64,000 bases of DNA from the NCBI GenBank assembly GCA_018268675.1, contig JAFDWB010000095.1, positions 62,001 to 126,000 on the forward strand, in the 5' to 3' direction. The number at the start of each line of letters is the position of its first letter. The stretch's first letter is position 1. Below the pieces are notes generated by a model, which saw only the letters and a list, made by a program, of their open reading frames with translations, did not search any database and was not told the DNA's origin. The translations under genes were made by a program, and so were the position numbers. Below are positions 37,645 to 45,596 of the stretch, in pieces. The stretch is from Actinomycetota bacterium. GTDB taxonomy: Bacteria; Actinomycetota; Thermoleophilia; Solirubrobacterales; 70-9.

Positions 37645-38403
37645 ATGGGCACCGTCTACGCGATCGCGAACCAGAAGGGAGGGGTCGGCAAGACGACGAC
37701 CGCGGTCAATCTGGCCGCCTGCACGTCCTCGCAGGGCGAGCAGACGCTGCTCGTCGACCTCGACCCGCAGTGCAACGCGACGGTTGCGCTGGGCGGCGAC
37801 CGGGACCTCCACCCGTCCTCCTACGACTGCCTGACCGGCGATACCGAGGTGGCCGCCGCGGCCCGTCCCGCCGGGCCCGACAACCTCTGGCTCGTCCCCG
37901 CCAACCGCGATCTGGCGGGCGCCGCGGTCGAGCTCCCGCGGATCGAGGACTCCGAGACGCGCCTGCGCGAACGGCTCGGCCCCGTCCGCGAGCGTTTCGC
38001 CCGCACCTTCCTCGACTGCCCGCCCTCGCTCGGCCCGGTCTCGGTCAACGCCCTGGTCGCCGCCGACCGCGTGATCGTCCCGGTGCAGGCCGAGTACCTG
38101 GCGCTCGAGGGGCTCGTGCAGTTCCTCGACACGCTCGGTCTGATCCGCCGGCAGCTGAACCCGCGGCTGGAGGTGTCGGGCCTGCTGATCACGATGTACG
38201 ACGAGCGCACGCGGCTCGCCCAGGACGTCGAGGCCGAGCTGCGCGAGCACTTCGTGGGGATGGTCTTCGAGACGGTGATCCCGCGCAGCGTCCGAGTCGC
38301 CGAGTCGCCGAGCTATGGTCTGCCGGTGACCGACCACGCCCCCTCCTCGCGCGGCGCCGTCGCCTACCGCGCCCTCGCCAAGGAGCTCGCGGCGCGTGGC
38401 TAG
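37645..38403 (+). CDS. parA: Chromosome partitioning ATPase ParA
   Basis: ParA (Soj) is the Walker-type ATPase that moves ParB-parS complexes. The 252-residue protein has the deviant Walker A motif KGGVGKTTTAVNLAA with the signature lysine, LLVDLDPQCNATVALG (Walker A') and LDCPPSLGPVSVNALVAADR (Walker B). It lacks the N-terminal extension of plasmid ParAs. A TAGTCT box (37631-37636) ends 8 bp before the ATG, suggesting a nearly leaderless mRNA. It overlaps parB by 8 bp. Confidence 0.95.
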   Translation: MGTVYAIANQKGGVGKTTTAVNLAACTSSQGEQTLLVDLDPQCNATVALGGDRDLHPSSYDCLTGDTEVAAAARPAGPDNLWLVPANRDLAGAAVELPRIEDSETRLRERLGPVRERFARTFLDCPPSLGPVSVNALVAADRVIVPVQAEYLALEGLVQFLDTLGLIRRQLNPRLEVSGLLITMYDERTRLAQDVEAELREHFVGMVFETVIPRSVRVAESPSYGLPVTDHAPSSRGAVAYRALAKELAARG

Positions 38404-39277
38404 CTCGACCAAGAAGCGGCGCCCCGGGATCGGCCGCGGGCTCGCCGCGATCCTCCCCGAGACGCCCGCCGACGCCGCCGCCGGCGAGCTGCTCGAGCTG
38501 CCGGTCTCGCTGATCAAGCCGAACCCGCACCAGCCGCGGACCAACTTCGACCCCGAGGCGCTGACCGCGCTCGCGGCCTCGATCGAAGCCTCCGGGATCG
38601 TCCAGCCGCTGCTCGTCCGCCCCCTCGCCGACGGCAGCTACGAACTCGTAGCGGGCGAGCGGCGTTGGCGCGCCGCGCAGCAGGCCGGGCTGGAAAAGGT
38701 CCCGGCGGTCGCCCGCGACCAGGCCGAGCCGGAGCGGCTGCAGGCGGCGCTGATCGAGAACATGGTGCGCGAGGACCTGAACCCGGTCGAGGAGGCGAAA
38801 GCCTGCGCCGCGCTGGTCGAGGATCTCGGCCTCACCAAAGAGGAGCTGGCGCGCCGGGTCGGCCGCAGCCGCCCCGCGGTCTCCAACCTGATCCGCCTGC
38901 TGGAGCTGCCCGACGAGGCGCTCGCGATGCTGCAGTCGGGCGAGCTGAGCGAGGGCCACGGCCGCGCCCTGCTCGCCGCCAACGGCAACGATGTGCGCCG
39001 GCGCCTCGCCCGCGACGCAGCGGCGGGGGGGTGGTCGGTCCGCGAGACCGAAGATCGGGTTCGGCTGGCCGGCCGGCCAAAAGCGAGGCCGAGACGGGCG
39101 CCGGTCGATCCCGACGAACGGGCCGCGCTCGAGGACGCCACCGACGCGCTCGAGTCGGCGCTCGGCCACGAGGTAAGCGTCAAGGCGCGCGGCGGCACCA
39201 TCGTCGCCGAGCTTCGCTTCGACAGCGTCGAGGAGGCGCACCGCCTGGCGCGCGACCTGCGCCACCGGGGCAAGTGA
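38396..39277 (+). CDS. parB: Chromosome partitioning protein ParB
   Basis: ParB (Spo0J) is a CTP-dependent clamp that loads at parS and spreads. The 293-residue protein shows the ParA-stimulating N-terminus (KKRRPGIGRGLAAIL), the CTP-binding PNPHQPRTNFDPEAL and GERRWRAAQQAG motifs, then ENMVREDLNPVEEAKACAAL and the helix-turn-helix ELARRVGRSRPAVSNLIRLL that reads parS. The dimerisation domain is at the C-terminus. Two matching parS sites are in this window at 35138 and 35177. Confidence 0.95.
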   Translation: MASSTKKRRPGIGRGLAAILPETPADAAAGELLELPVSLIKPNPHQPRTNFDPEALTALAASIEASGIVQPLLVRPLADGSYELVAGERRWRAAQQAGLEKVPAVARDQAEPERLQAALIENMVREDLNPVEEAKACAALVEDLGLTKEELARRVGRSRPAVSNLIRLLELPDEALAMLQSGELSEGHGRALLAANGNDVRRRLARDAAAGGWSVRETEDRVRLAGRPKARPRRAPVDPDERAALEDATDALESALGHEVSVKARGGTIVAELRFDSVEEAHRLARDLRHRGK

Positions 39278-39313
39278 GCCGGCCGGCGCGCCGCCGCTAT
39301 CATCGCCGTCCCC

Positions 39314-39387
<74 letters not shown>

Positions 39388-39431
39388 CTTTGGTCCTCAA
39401 GCGGCCCGGCCCGCCTGCCGATCAAGGCGAG

Positions 39432-40697
39432 GTGATCCGAGGACTCGGCCGTTCCCTGCCCGCCGCCCTCGTCGTCGTCTTGCTCGCGGGCTGTGGGAGC
39501 GGGGGAGGATCCACGGCCGGCGGTGCCACGGCCGCCGCCAGGACGGCGACGAGCGCCGCGCCCCCCGTCCACGCGAACACCCACACCGTCGACTGGCCGA
39601 TGTTCGGCCGGGTGCCGCAGCGCACCCACTACCTGCCGCTGCCGATGGGGAAGCTGAACCCGCCGCTGAAAGTCGCCTGGTCGATCGACACCCACGCGCT
39701 GATCGAGTTCCCCCCGGCGATCGCGAACGGGGTCGCCTACGTCGTCAACAAGTTCGGCAACACCGGCGCGATCCGGCTGAGCGACCAGAAGACCCTCTGG
39801 TACCACATCACCCGCGCCCGCCAGCACGGCAACCCGACCGATGTCACCGGGCCGGTCTACGCGGCGGGCCGGGTGTACTACGCCGGGCTCGGCGGCTACC
39901 TCTTCTCGCTCGATGCCCGCACCGGCAAGGTGGTGTGGATGCGCGACCTGCACGCACACCTGGAGTCCTCGCCCCTGGTGGTGAGCAAGATGCTCTACAT
40001 CGGCACCGACAGCGCCCAGCTGCTGGCGATCGACACCACCACCGGCCGGGTCCGCTGGCGCTTCGACGCGCCCGCGGCGATCAAGGCGAGCCCCTCCTAC
40101 GACCGCGGCGTCGTCTTCGTCCCCGACTACCAGAGCGGCATGTTCGCCCTCGACGCCCACACCGGCAAGGTGATCTGGCGGACCAACACCAGCACCCAGG
40201 AACCGTTCGGGCGGGGCGGCTTCTACAGCTCGCCGGCGATCGCCTACGGCCGCGTCTACTCGGCCCGCGACGACGGGGTGGTGTTCGCCTTCGACGAGAA
40301 GACCGGCAAGATCGCCTGGTCCTACCCGACGGGCGGGGCGGTCTACGGCTCCCCGGCCGTGGCCCGCGTTCCCGGCACGCCGCCGAGCGTCTACGTCGGC
40401 TCCGAAAACGGCCGCTTCTACGCGCTCGATGCGCGCTCCGGCAAGGTCGAGTGGACCTACGACGTGGGCGGCCCGGTCCCCGGCACCGCCAGCGTCGTCG
40501 GCGACACGGTCTTCACCTCGAGCTTCATCACCAAAAAGTCGATCGGGATCGACGTGCGCACGCACAAGCGTGACTTCTCGATCGGGACCTCCGGCTACAG
40601 CCCGGTCGTCTCCGACGGCCACCACCTCTATGTGGCCGGCTACTTCGACTTCGTCGCCCTCGAGTCGAAGGCGAAGCCCGACCTGTCCGCGCCCTGA
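39432..40697 (+). CDS. PQQ-like beta-propeller lipoprotein
   Basis: This is a secreted lipoprotein of about 421 residues. The signal peptide RSLPAALVVVLLAGC ends in a lipobox whose cysteine is followed by a glycine/serine-rich tether. The body consists of repeated propeller blades of the PQQ/BamB type, for example LFSLDARTGKVVWMRDL, LLAIDTTTGRVRWRF, MFALDAHTGKVIWRT and FYALDARSGKVEWTYD. Such propellers bind protein partners or ligands outside the membrane; no enzyme active site is visible. GTG 39432 has AAGGCGAG just upstream; earlier TTG codons would touch the tRNA. Unlike other exported proteins here, most of its few glutamates are GAG. Confidence 0.82.
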   Translation: MIRGLGRSLPAALVVVLLAGCGSGGGSTAGGATAAARTATSAAPPVHANTHTVDWPMFGRVPQRTHYLPLPMGKLNPPLKVAWSIDTHALIEFPPAIANGVAYVVNKFGNTGAIRLSDQKTLWYHITRARQHGNPTDVTGPVYAAGRVYYAGLGGYLFSLDARTGKVVWMRDLHAHLESSPLVVSKMLYIGTDSAQLLAIDTTTGRVRWRFDAPAAIKASPSYDRGVVFVPDYQSGMFALDAHTGKVIWRTNTSTQEPFGRGGFYSSPAIAYGRVYSARDDGVVFAFDEKTGKIAWSYPTGGAVYGSPAVARVPGTPPSVYVGSENGRFYALDARSGKVEWTYDVGGPVPGTASVVGDTVFTSSFITKKSIGIDVRTHKRDFSIGTSGYSPVVSDGHHLYVAGYFDFVALESKAKPDLSAP

Positions 40698-40758
40698 GCC
40701 GTCGCGGCCGGCCCCGTACACTTTTTGGCCCAAGTCCACGCACGGCGGGAGCAATCTC

Positions 40759-41250
40759 TTGCAGCAGATGCAGATCTATGGCGTCAGCTTCGACATGGTC
40801 GGCAAGCAGCCGATCGTGTTGCTGAAGACGGTCGACGGCAATCGGTTCCTGCCGATCTGGATCGGGCACCCGGAGGCCGCGGCGATCCTGATGAAGCTGC
40901 AAGGTGCCTCGACGCCGCGGCCGATGACCCACGACCTGCTCTCCGACGTGCTCGAGAACCTCGACGCGAAATGCGAGCGAGTGGCGGTCACCGAGCTCCG
41001 CGACAACACCTTCTACGCCTCGATCACGGTCTCGGTGGGGGGGTCGGAGATCGAGATCGACTCGCGCCCGTCCGACGCTCTGGCCCTGGCCGTCCGCGTC
41101 GCCGCCCCGATCTTCGCCGCCGAGGAGGTCATCGAGGAGTCGGCGATCGAGTTCGAGCACGAGGTCGAGGACACCGAGGAAGTGGTCGACAAATTCAAAG
41201 ACTTCCTCGACGAAGTCTCGCCCGAGGACTTCGCCAGCGGCGATTCCTAG
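40759..41250 (+). CDS. DUF151 (bifunctional nuclease) family protein
   Basis: This protein of about 163 residues has the DUF151 core: QPIVLLKTVDGNRFLPIWIG, then the helix with HPEAAAILMKLQG, PRPMTHDLLSDVLENL, and ALALAVRVAAPIFAAEEVIE. An acidic C-terminal tail with a UvrB/C-like pattern (EDTEEVVDKFKDFLDEV) follows. Members have been reported to have RNase and DNase activity, but their cellular role in bacteria is unclear. TTG 40759 is favoured because GGGAG sits 7 nt upstream; ATG 40768 lacks a spaced site. A TACACT box lies near 40716. It converges on the second ddl with a 4-bp overlap. Confidence 0.82.
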   Translation: MQQMQIYGVSFDMVGKQPIVLLKTVDGNRFLPIWIGHPEAAAILMKLQGASTPRPMTHDLLSDVLENLDAKCERVAVTELRDNTFYASITVSVGGSEIEIDSRPSDALALAVRVAAPIFAAEEVIEESAIEFEHEVEDTEEVVDKFKDFLDEVSPEDFASGDS

Positions 41251-42182
41251 GGGACGCCCGCGGGGGACAGCGCCAAGTGGAGTATCCGCTCAACCAATCC
41301 CTCGAAGCTCATCCCGGCGGCCTCGGCGGCCTGGGGGAGGAGGCTGGTGTCGGTGAGGCCGGGGATCGCGTTGGCCTCGAGGACCCAGGGGCCGTCGGCG
41401 CCGAGGATCAGGTCGACGCGGGCGAAGCCTTCGCAGCCGAGGGCGCGGCAGGTGGCGAGGGCGGCGTCGGTGACCGCGGTGCGCTCGGTGGGGGAGAGGT
41501 CGGCGGGGCAGGCGAAGTCCGTGCGGCCGATCTCGTAGCGGGCCTCGAAGTCGTAGGGGTCGCCACCGACCGGCAGCGCCTCGACGACCGGCAGCGCCTC
41601 CCCGCCGAGCACGCTGACGGCGAGCTCGCGCCCGCCGACGAAGCGCTCCAGCATCACCCGGTCGTCGTAGGAGAAGGCGGCGACCAGGGCGCCGGGGACC
41701 TCGGCCGGGGCGGCGGCGAACTTGACCCCGAGCGAGGAGCCGCCGCGGCTCGGCTTGACCACGAGCGGGAAGCCGAGCGTGCCCTCGAGGTCGGCGAGCG
41801 CGTCGGCGGCGCCGAGGTCGCGGAAGGCCGTCTGGGTGAAGGCGAAGGAGTCCGGGGTGGGGATGCCCGCGGCGCGCATCGCCGCCTTCGCCATCACCTT
41901 GTCGATCGAGCGCGCGCAGGCGGCGGCGTCGGGGCCGGTGAAGGGAATGCCGAGGATCTCCAGCAGCTCCTGCGCGGTCCCGTCCTCGCCGCCGACCCCG
42001 TGCATGGCGACGAAGGCGACGTCGGGGCGCTCGGCGCGCAGGCGTTTCACCAGGTCGGCGCCGACGTCGATCGGCACCACCTCATGGCCGAGCCGGTCGA
42101 GCGCGTCCTCGACCCGGGCGCCGGAGCGGAGCGAGACGCCGCGCTCGAGCGACCGGCCGCCTTTGAGCACCGCGACCTTCAC
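41247..42182 (-). CDS. D-alanine--D-alanine ligase (copy 2)
   Basis: This ATP-grasp ligase of 311 residues is a paralogue of the enzyme at 13073. It has VLKGGRSLERGVSLRSG, HGVGGEDGTAQELLEILG, PFTGPDAAACARSIDK, LVVKPSRGGSSLGVKF and WVLEANAIPGLTDTS, so the main substrate and metal-binding residues appear intact. In the first motif SLERG replaces the SSEHE of copy 1, which may affect first-site D-Ala binding. It overlaps the upstream aminotransferase by 4 bp. A role in alternative peptidoglycan termini or another D-Ala ligation is possible. D-Ala-D-Ala synthesis is the default call. Confidence 0.88.
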   Translation of the reverse strand: MKVAVLKGGRSLERGVSLRSGARVEDALDRLGHEVVPIDVGADLVKRLRAERPDVAFVAMHGVGGEDGTAQELLEILGIPFTGPDAAACARSIDKVMAKAAMRAAGIPTPDSFAFTQTAFRDLGAADALADLEGTLGFPLVVKPSRGGSSLGVKFAAAPAEVPGALVAAFSYDDRVMLERFVGGRELAVSVLGGEALPVVEALPVGGDPYDFEARYEIGRTDFACPADLSPTERTAVTDAALATCRALGCEGFARVDLILGADGPWVLEANAIPGLTDTSLLPQAAEAAGMSFEGLVERILHLALSPAGVP

Positions 42183-43552
42183 GCGCCCGCTTCCTTGCGC
42201 AGCGGCACGACGTTGCTGGTCGCCTCCTCGGCCGGCCCCTCGTCAACCGAGGACTCGGGGGCGTCCTCTGAAGGCGCCAGGGCCTTGTAGAGCTCGACCT
42301 GTTCGCTGATCACGCGTCCGATCCGGACGATCCCCTCGCGGATTTCCTCGTCCGTGACCCCGCTGAAGTTCAGCCGCATCGAGCTCTTCCCGCGCCCGTC
42401 CACGTACGCCGCCTGGCCGGGGACGAAGGCGACGTCGTTGCGCAGCGCCTTCGCCAGCAGGTCACCGGTGTCGATGTAGCCGGGGAGCGTCGCCCAGATG
42501 AAGAGGCCCCCCTCGGGCTCGGTCCAGGTCGCGGCGGCGGGGAAGTGCTCGGTGAGGGCCGCCAGCATCGTGTCGCGCCGCCCGCGGTAGAGCTCGACCA
42601 GGTCCGCGACGTAGCGCCGCCAGCCGCCTTCGGCGAAGTACTGGCGGACGAAGAACTGGGTGAGGGTGGAGGTGCAGAGGTCGGTGGCGCCCTTGCCGAG
42701 GACCACTTTCTCCAGCACCGGCGGCGGCGCCACGACCCAGCCGAGGCGGATCCCGGGGGAGAGGATCTTCGAGAACGTCCCCAGGTAGACGACGAAGTCG
42801 CCGCCGTCGAGCTGGTAGAGCGTCGGCAGCGCCTCGCCGCCGTAGCGGAGCATCCCGTAGGGGTTGTCCTCGACCACGAGCAGCTCGTGCAGCTGCGCCA
42901 GCTCGACCAGGCGCGCCCGGCGCTCGAGCGAGAGTGTGACCCCGCCGGGGTTCTGGAAGCTCGGCACCGTGTAGACGAACTTCGGCCGCCGCCCCTCCGC
43001 CTTGAGCTCGTCGAGGAGCGCTTCCAGCAGGTCGATCCGCATCCCCTCGCCGTCCATCTCGACCTGGCGGACGTCGGCCTGGTAGCTGCAGAAGACCGGC
43101 ACCGCGCCGGGGTAGGTCGGGGCCTCGCAGATCACCACGTCGCCCGGGTCGACCAGGGTCTTGGTGACGAGGTCGATCGCCTGCTGGCCGCCGGTGGTGA
43201 CGACGATGTCGTCGGGGTCGGGCAGCATTCCCTCGCCCGCCATCACCTCGACGATGCAGTCCTTCGTCTCGTCGAAGCCCTCGGTCGGCCCGTACTGGAG
43301 CGCCGCCGCCGCCGACTCCTGGGCGATCCGGGTCATCTGCGCGGCGAAGCTCTGCGGCGGGAAGGTCGAGGTGTCGGGGAGGCCGCCCGCCAGCGAGATC
43401 ACTTCCGGGCGCGCGGTCACCGCCATCAGGTCGCGCATCGCCGAGGACCGCATCACGGTGGTGCGCTCGGCGAAGAGGCCCGCGTAACGCTCGAGGTCCC
43501 GGGTCGAGGTGTGGGCGCGGCGTCTGTGTGGCGGCTGCGGAACCTCGGTCAT
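42179..43552 (-). CDS. PLP-dependent class I/II aminotransferase (LysN/2-aminoadipate type)
   Basis: This fold-type I aminotransferase of about 457 residues belongs to the MocR-like stand-alone group but lacks the GntR DNA-binding domain. Visible motifs are VISLAGGLPDTSTFP, LQYGPTEGFDETKD, the cofactor-binding TTGGQQAIDLVTKTL, VPSFQNPGGVTL, LVVEDNPYGMLRYGG, the PLP lysine in YLGTFSKILSPGIRLGW, and SSMRLNFSG with the carboxylate-binding arginine. ATG 43552 is preferred over the upstream ATG at 43582. It is coupled to the second ddl, hinting at a D-amino-acid or wall-related substrate, but 2-aminoadipate or aromatic substrates are typical of the family. Confidence 0.82.
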   Translation of the reverse strand: MTEVPQPPHRRRAHTSTRDLERYAGLFAERTTVMRSSAMRDLMAVTARPEVISLAGGLPDTSTFPPQSFAAQMTRIAQESAAAALQYGPTEGFDETKDCIVEVMAGEGMLPDPDDIVVTTGGQQAIDLVTKTLVDPGDVVICEAPTYPGAVPVFCSYQADVRQVEMDGEGMRIDLLEALLDELKAEGRRPKFVYTVPSFQNPGGVTLSLERRARLVELAQLHELLVVEDNPYGMLRYGGEALPTLYQLDGGDFVVYLGTFSKILSPGIRLGWVVAPPPVLEKVVLGKGATDLCTSTLTQFFVRQYFAEGGWRRYVADLVELYRGRRDTMLAALTEHFPAAATWTEPEGGLFIWATLPGYIDTGDLLAKALRNDVAFVPGQAAYVDGRGKSSMRLNFSGVTDEEIREGIVRIGRVISEQVELYKALAPSEDAPESSVDEGPAEEATSNVVPLRKEAGA

Positions 43553-43574
43553 GCGGGAAGTGTGGCGGATTGCC

Positions 43575-44012
43575 ATGAACACCCTCGCACCGTTAGGTTT
43601 CCCGGTCGTGCATTTGCTTCAGGACCTCGGCATCGGCTTCGCGATCGGCATGCTCGCCGGCACCACCGGCACGCAGGGCGGCGCCCGCGGGCGGATGGTC
43701 CTGCTCGCCGCGGTCGTCGGGCTGGTCGTCGGCCTGCTGATCGACGGGCTGGTCGGCGCGATCATCGCCGCGGTCGGCGCCGGCGCGGCCTGCCTGGTGA
43801 TCTCCGACCTCGTCTTCGGCGCCTCCCGCCGCGAGGGCAGCGGCGCCGGGGCGCTCGGCTTCATCGTCGCGCTCGCCGCGCTGATCGTGCTGGCGATCTC
43901 GCTGCTGGTGCCGATCGCCGTGATCGTCGTCGCGATCGCGCTGATCTGGCTCGGGTACAGTCGCCACCGCCGCTCGCAGCGCAAACACGCGGGCCTCCGC
44001 GTCCTCCGCTGA
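43575..44012 (+). CDS. Small hydrophobic membrane protein, unknown function
   Basis: I do not recognise this gene. It encodes about 145 residues with four hydrophobic segments: around LQDLGIGFAIGMLAG, MVLLAAVVGLVVGLLIDGLV continuing into an alanine-rich helix, GALGFIVALAALIVLAISLL, and VPIAVIVVAIALIWLGY. It ends in a basic tail (RHRRSQRKHAGLRVLR). The start could be ATG 43575 or GTG 43608; neither has a strong ribosome-binding site. It is divergent from the aminotransferase and 36 bp before a phosphodiesterase gene, so it may be cotranscribed with that gene. Confidence 0.55.
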   Translation: MNTLAPLGFPVVHLLQDLGIGFAIGMLAGTTGTQGGARGRMVLLAAVVGLVVGLLIDGLVGAIIAAVGAGAACLVISDLVFGASRREGSGAGALGFIVALAALIVLAISLLVPIAVIVVAIALIWLGYSRHRRSQRKHAGLRVLR

Positions 44013-44048
44013 CCGATCGCCGACGGCCGAGGCCCGCCGTCCACGATC

Positions 44049-45596
44049 ATGGAGGCAGCGATGCCCGGCGAGCGCCGCAAGAAGCTGATCCTCACCTACG
44101 TCGACTCGCTGCGCACCGACATGCTGCGGGCCGCGATCGAGGCGGGCCGCGCGCCCAACTTCGGCGCCCTGGTCGAGCGCGGCGTGCTGGTCGAGGAGTG
44201 CGTCTCGAGCTTCCCCTCCGTGACCCCGGTCGCCTGTGCGGAGATGGTCACCGGGGTGGGTGCCGACGGCCACTGGATCAGCGGCATGAACTGGTATCAC
44301 CGGCTCGAGCGGCGCTACGTCGAGTACGGCTCCTCGCTCGAGGCGACCCGCGCCGTCGGCGTCTTCCGCGCCCTCTATGACCTCGTCTACAACATGAACC
44401 TGGCGCACCTGAGCCCGGAGATCGAGACGTTGTGGGAGCAGCTCGACGACTCCGGCGCGCGCACGGCCTGCACGCCGTTCCTGATCTACCGCGGCCGGCA
44501 CCGCCACGAAGTCTCGCTCGACGGGCTGCTGCGGCGGGCGGTGGACGCGACCCGGCTGAAGTTCCGCCACCACACCTGGGGGCCGGCCGAGCTCTTCTAC
44601 GGCGACCTCTACGCGAGTCGCGAGGTCCCCTGCAAGTCGACCTCGATCCCCGGCGTCCGCGACCCCTACGCCGCCTGCTGCGCGGTCGAGCTGATGAAGG
44701 AGGACGGCTTCGACTTCCTCCTGCTCTCGCTGCCCGACAACGACAACTACTCGCACCGGCACGGGCCGGAGGCCTCGGTCGAGTCGATCGCGCGTGCCGA
44801 CGAGTGCTTCGGCACGCTGGTCGAGGAGGCGGGCGGGATCGAGCCCTTCCTCGACGGGCACGCGGTGATCCTGCTCGCCGACCACGCGCAGACCGCGGTC
44901 GAGCGCGGCCTGCCGCTGGCCGAGATCCTCGGTGCCGAGTGGTCGGTGCTGCAGCCCTCCGACGACCGGCCGGAGCTGGCTCAGCTCGCGGTGAGCCCGA
45001 CCGGCCGCGCCGCCCACGTCTACCTGCTGCCGGGGGAGGGGGAGCGGGCCGACCCGGCGGCGGTAGGGGAGAGGCTCGCGGAGATCGAGGGGGTCGACCT
45101 GGTCTGCCGGCTGCTCGACACCGAGGGGGCGCCGCTCTACCGGCCCGAGCCGGGGATGCCGGCGGCGGGCGGCGAGTGGGCGACGGTCGAGCGGGCGGGG
45201 GAGCGGGTGCGCTTCCGGCCCGGGGAGGGGGTCGCCGACCTGCGCGGGGGGAGCTGGGAGGTCGAGGGGGAGCTCGGCGTGCTCGCGGCGCGGGTCGAGG
45301 ACGGCTGGCTGCGGAGCGACGCCTACCCCGATCCGCTGCAGCGCGTCTGGTCGGCGTTGACCGCGCCGCACTCGGGCGACTGGGTGCTCTCGCTCGCCGC
45401 CGGGTACGAGGCGGTCGACTGGGGTGGCACCAGCCACGCGGGCGGCGGCAGCCACGGGGCCCTCGCCGCCGGGGACAGCCTCGGGCCGCTGCTGTTCGTC
45501 GGCTGTGGGCCGCAGTCGGCGGCGGCGCGGGAGCAGTGGAGCCTCCGCGACGTCACCCCGGCGATCCTCACCCACTTCGGCCTGGGCGCGGGTTGA
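44049..45596 (+). CDS. Type I phosphodiesterase / alkaline phosphatase superfamily protein
   Basis: This 515-residue protein of the alkaline phosphatase superfamily has no signal peptide. The two-metal site can be followed: aspartate in LILTYVDSLRTDML, the catalytic threonine in SFPSVTPVACAEMVTG, aspartate and histidine in LSLPDNDNYSHRHGP, and VILLADHAQTAV. The last histidine is probably the one in TSHAGGGSHGAL. Such enzymes hydrolyse phosphodiesters or nucleotide pyrophosphates, or remove head-group phosphates. The next gene starts in its stop codon (TGATG) and encodes a polytopic glycosyltransferase-like protein, which suggests a lipid-linked substrate. Specificity is unknown. Confidence 0.8.
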   Translation: MEAAMPGERRKKLILTYVDSLRTDMLRAAIEAGRAPNFGALVERGVLVEECVSSFPSVTPVACAEMVTGVGADGHWISGMNWYHRLERRYVEYGSSLEATRAVGVFRALYDLVYNMNLAHLSPEIETLWEQLDDSGARTACTPFLIYRGRHRHEVSLDGLLRRAVDATRLKFRHHTWGPAELFYGDLYASREVPCKSTSIPGVRDPYAACCAVELMKEDGFDFLLLSLPDNDNYSHRHGPEASVESIARADECFGTLVEEAGGIEPFLDGHAVILLADHAQTAVERGLPLAEILGAEWSVLQPSDDRPELAQLAVSPTGRAAHVYLLPGEGERADPAAVGERLAEIEGVDLVCRLLDTEGAPLYRPEPGMPAAGGEWATVERAGERVRFRPGEGVADLRGGSWEVEGELGVLAARVEDGWLRSDAYPDPLQRVWSALTAPHSGDWVLSLAAGYEAVDWGGTSHAGGGSHGALAAGDSLGPLLFVGCGPQSAAAREQWSLRDVTPAILTHFGLGAG

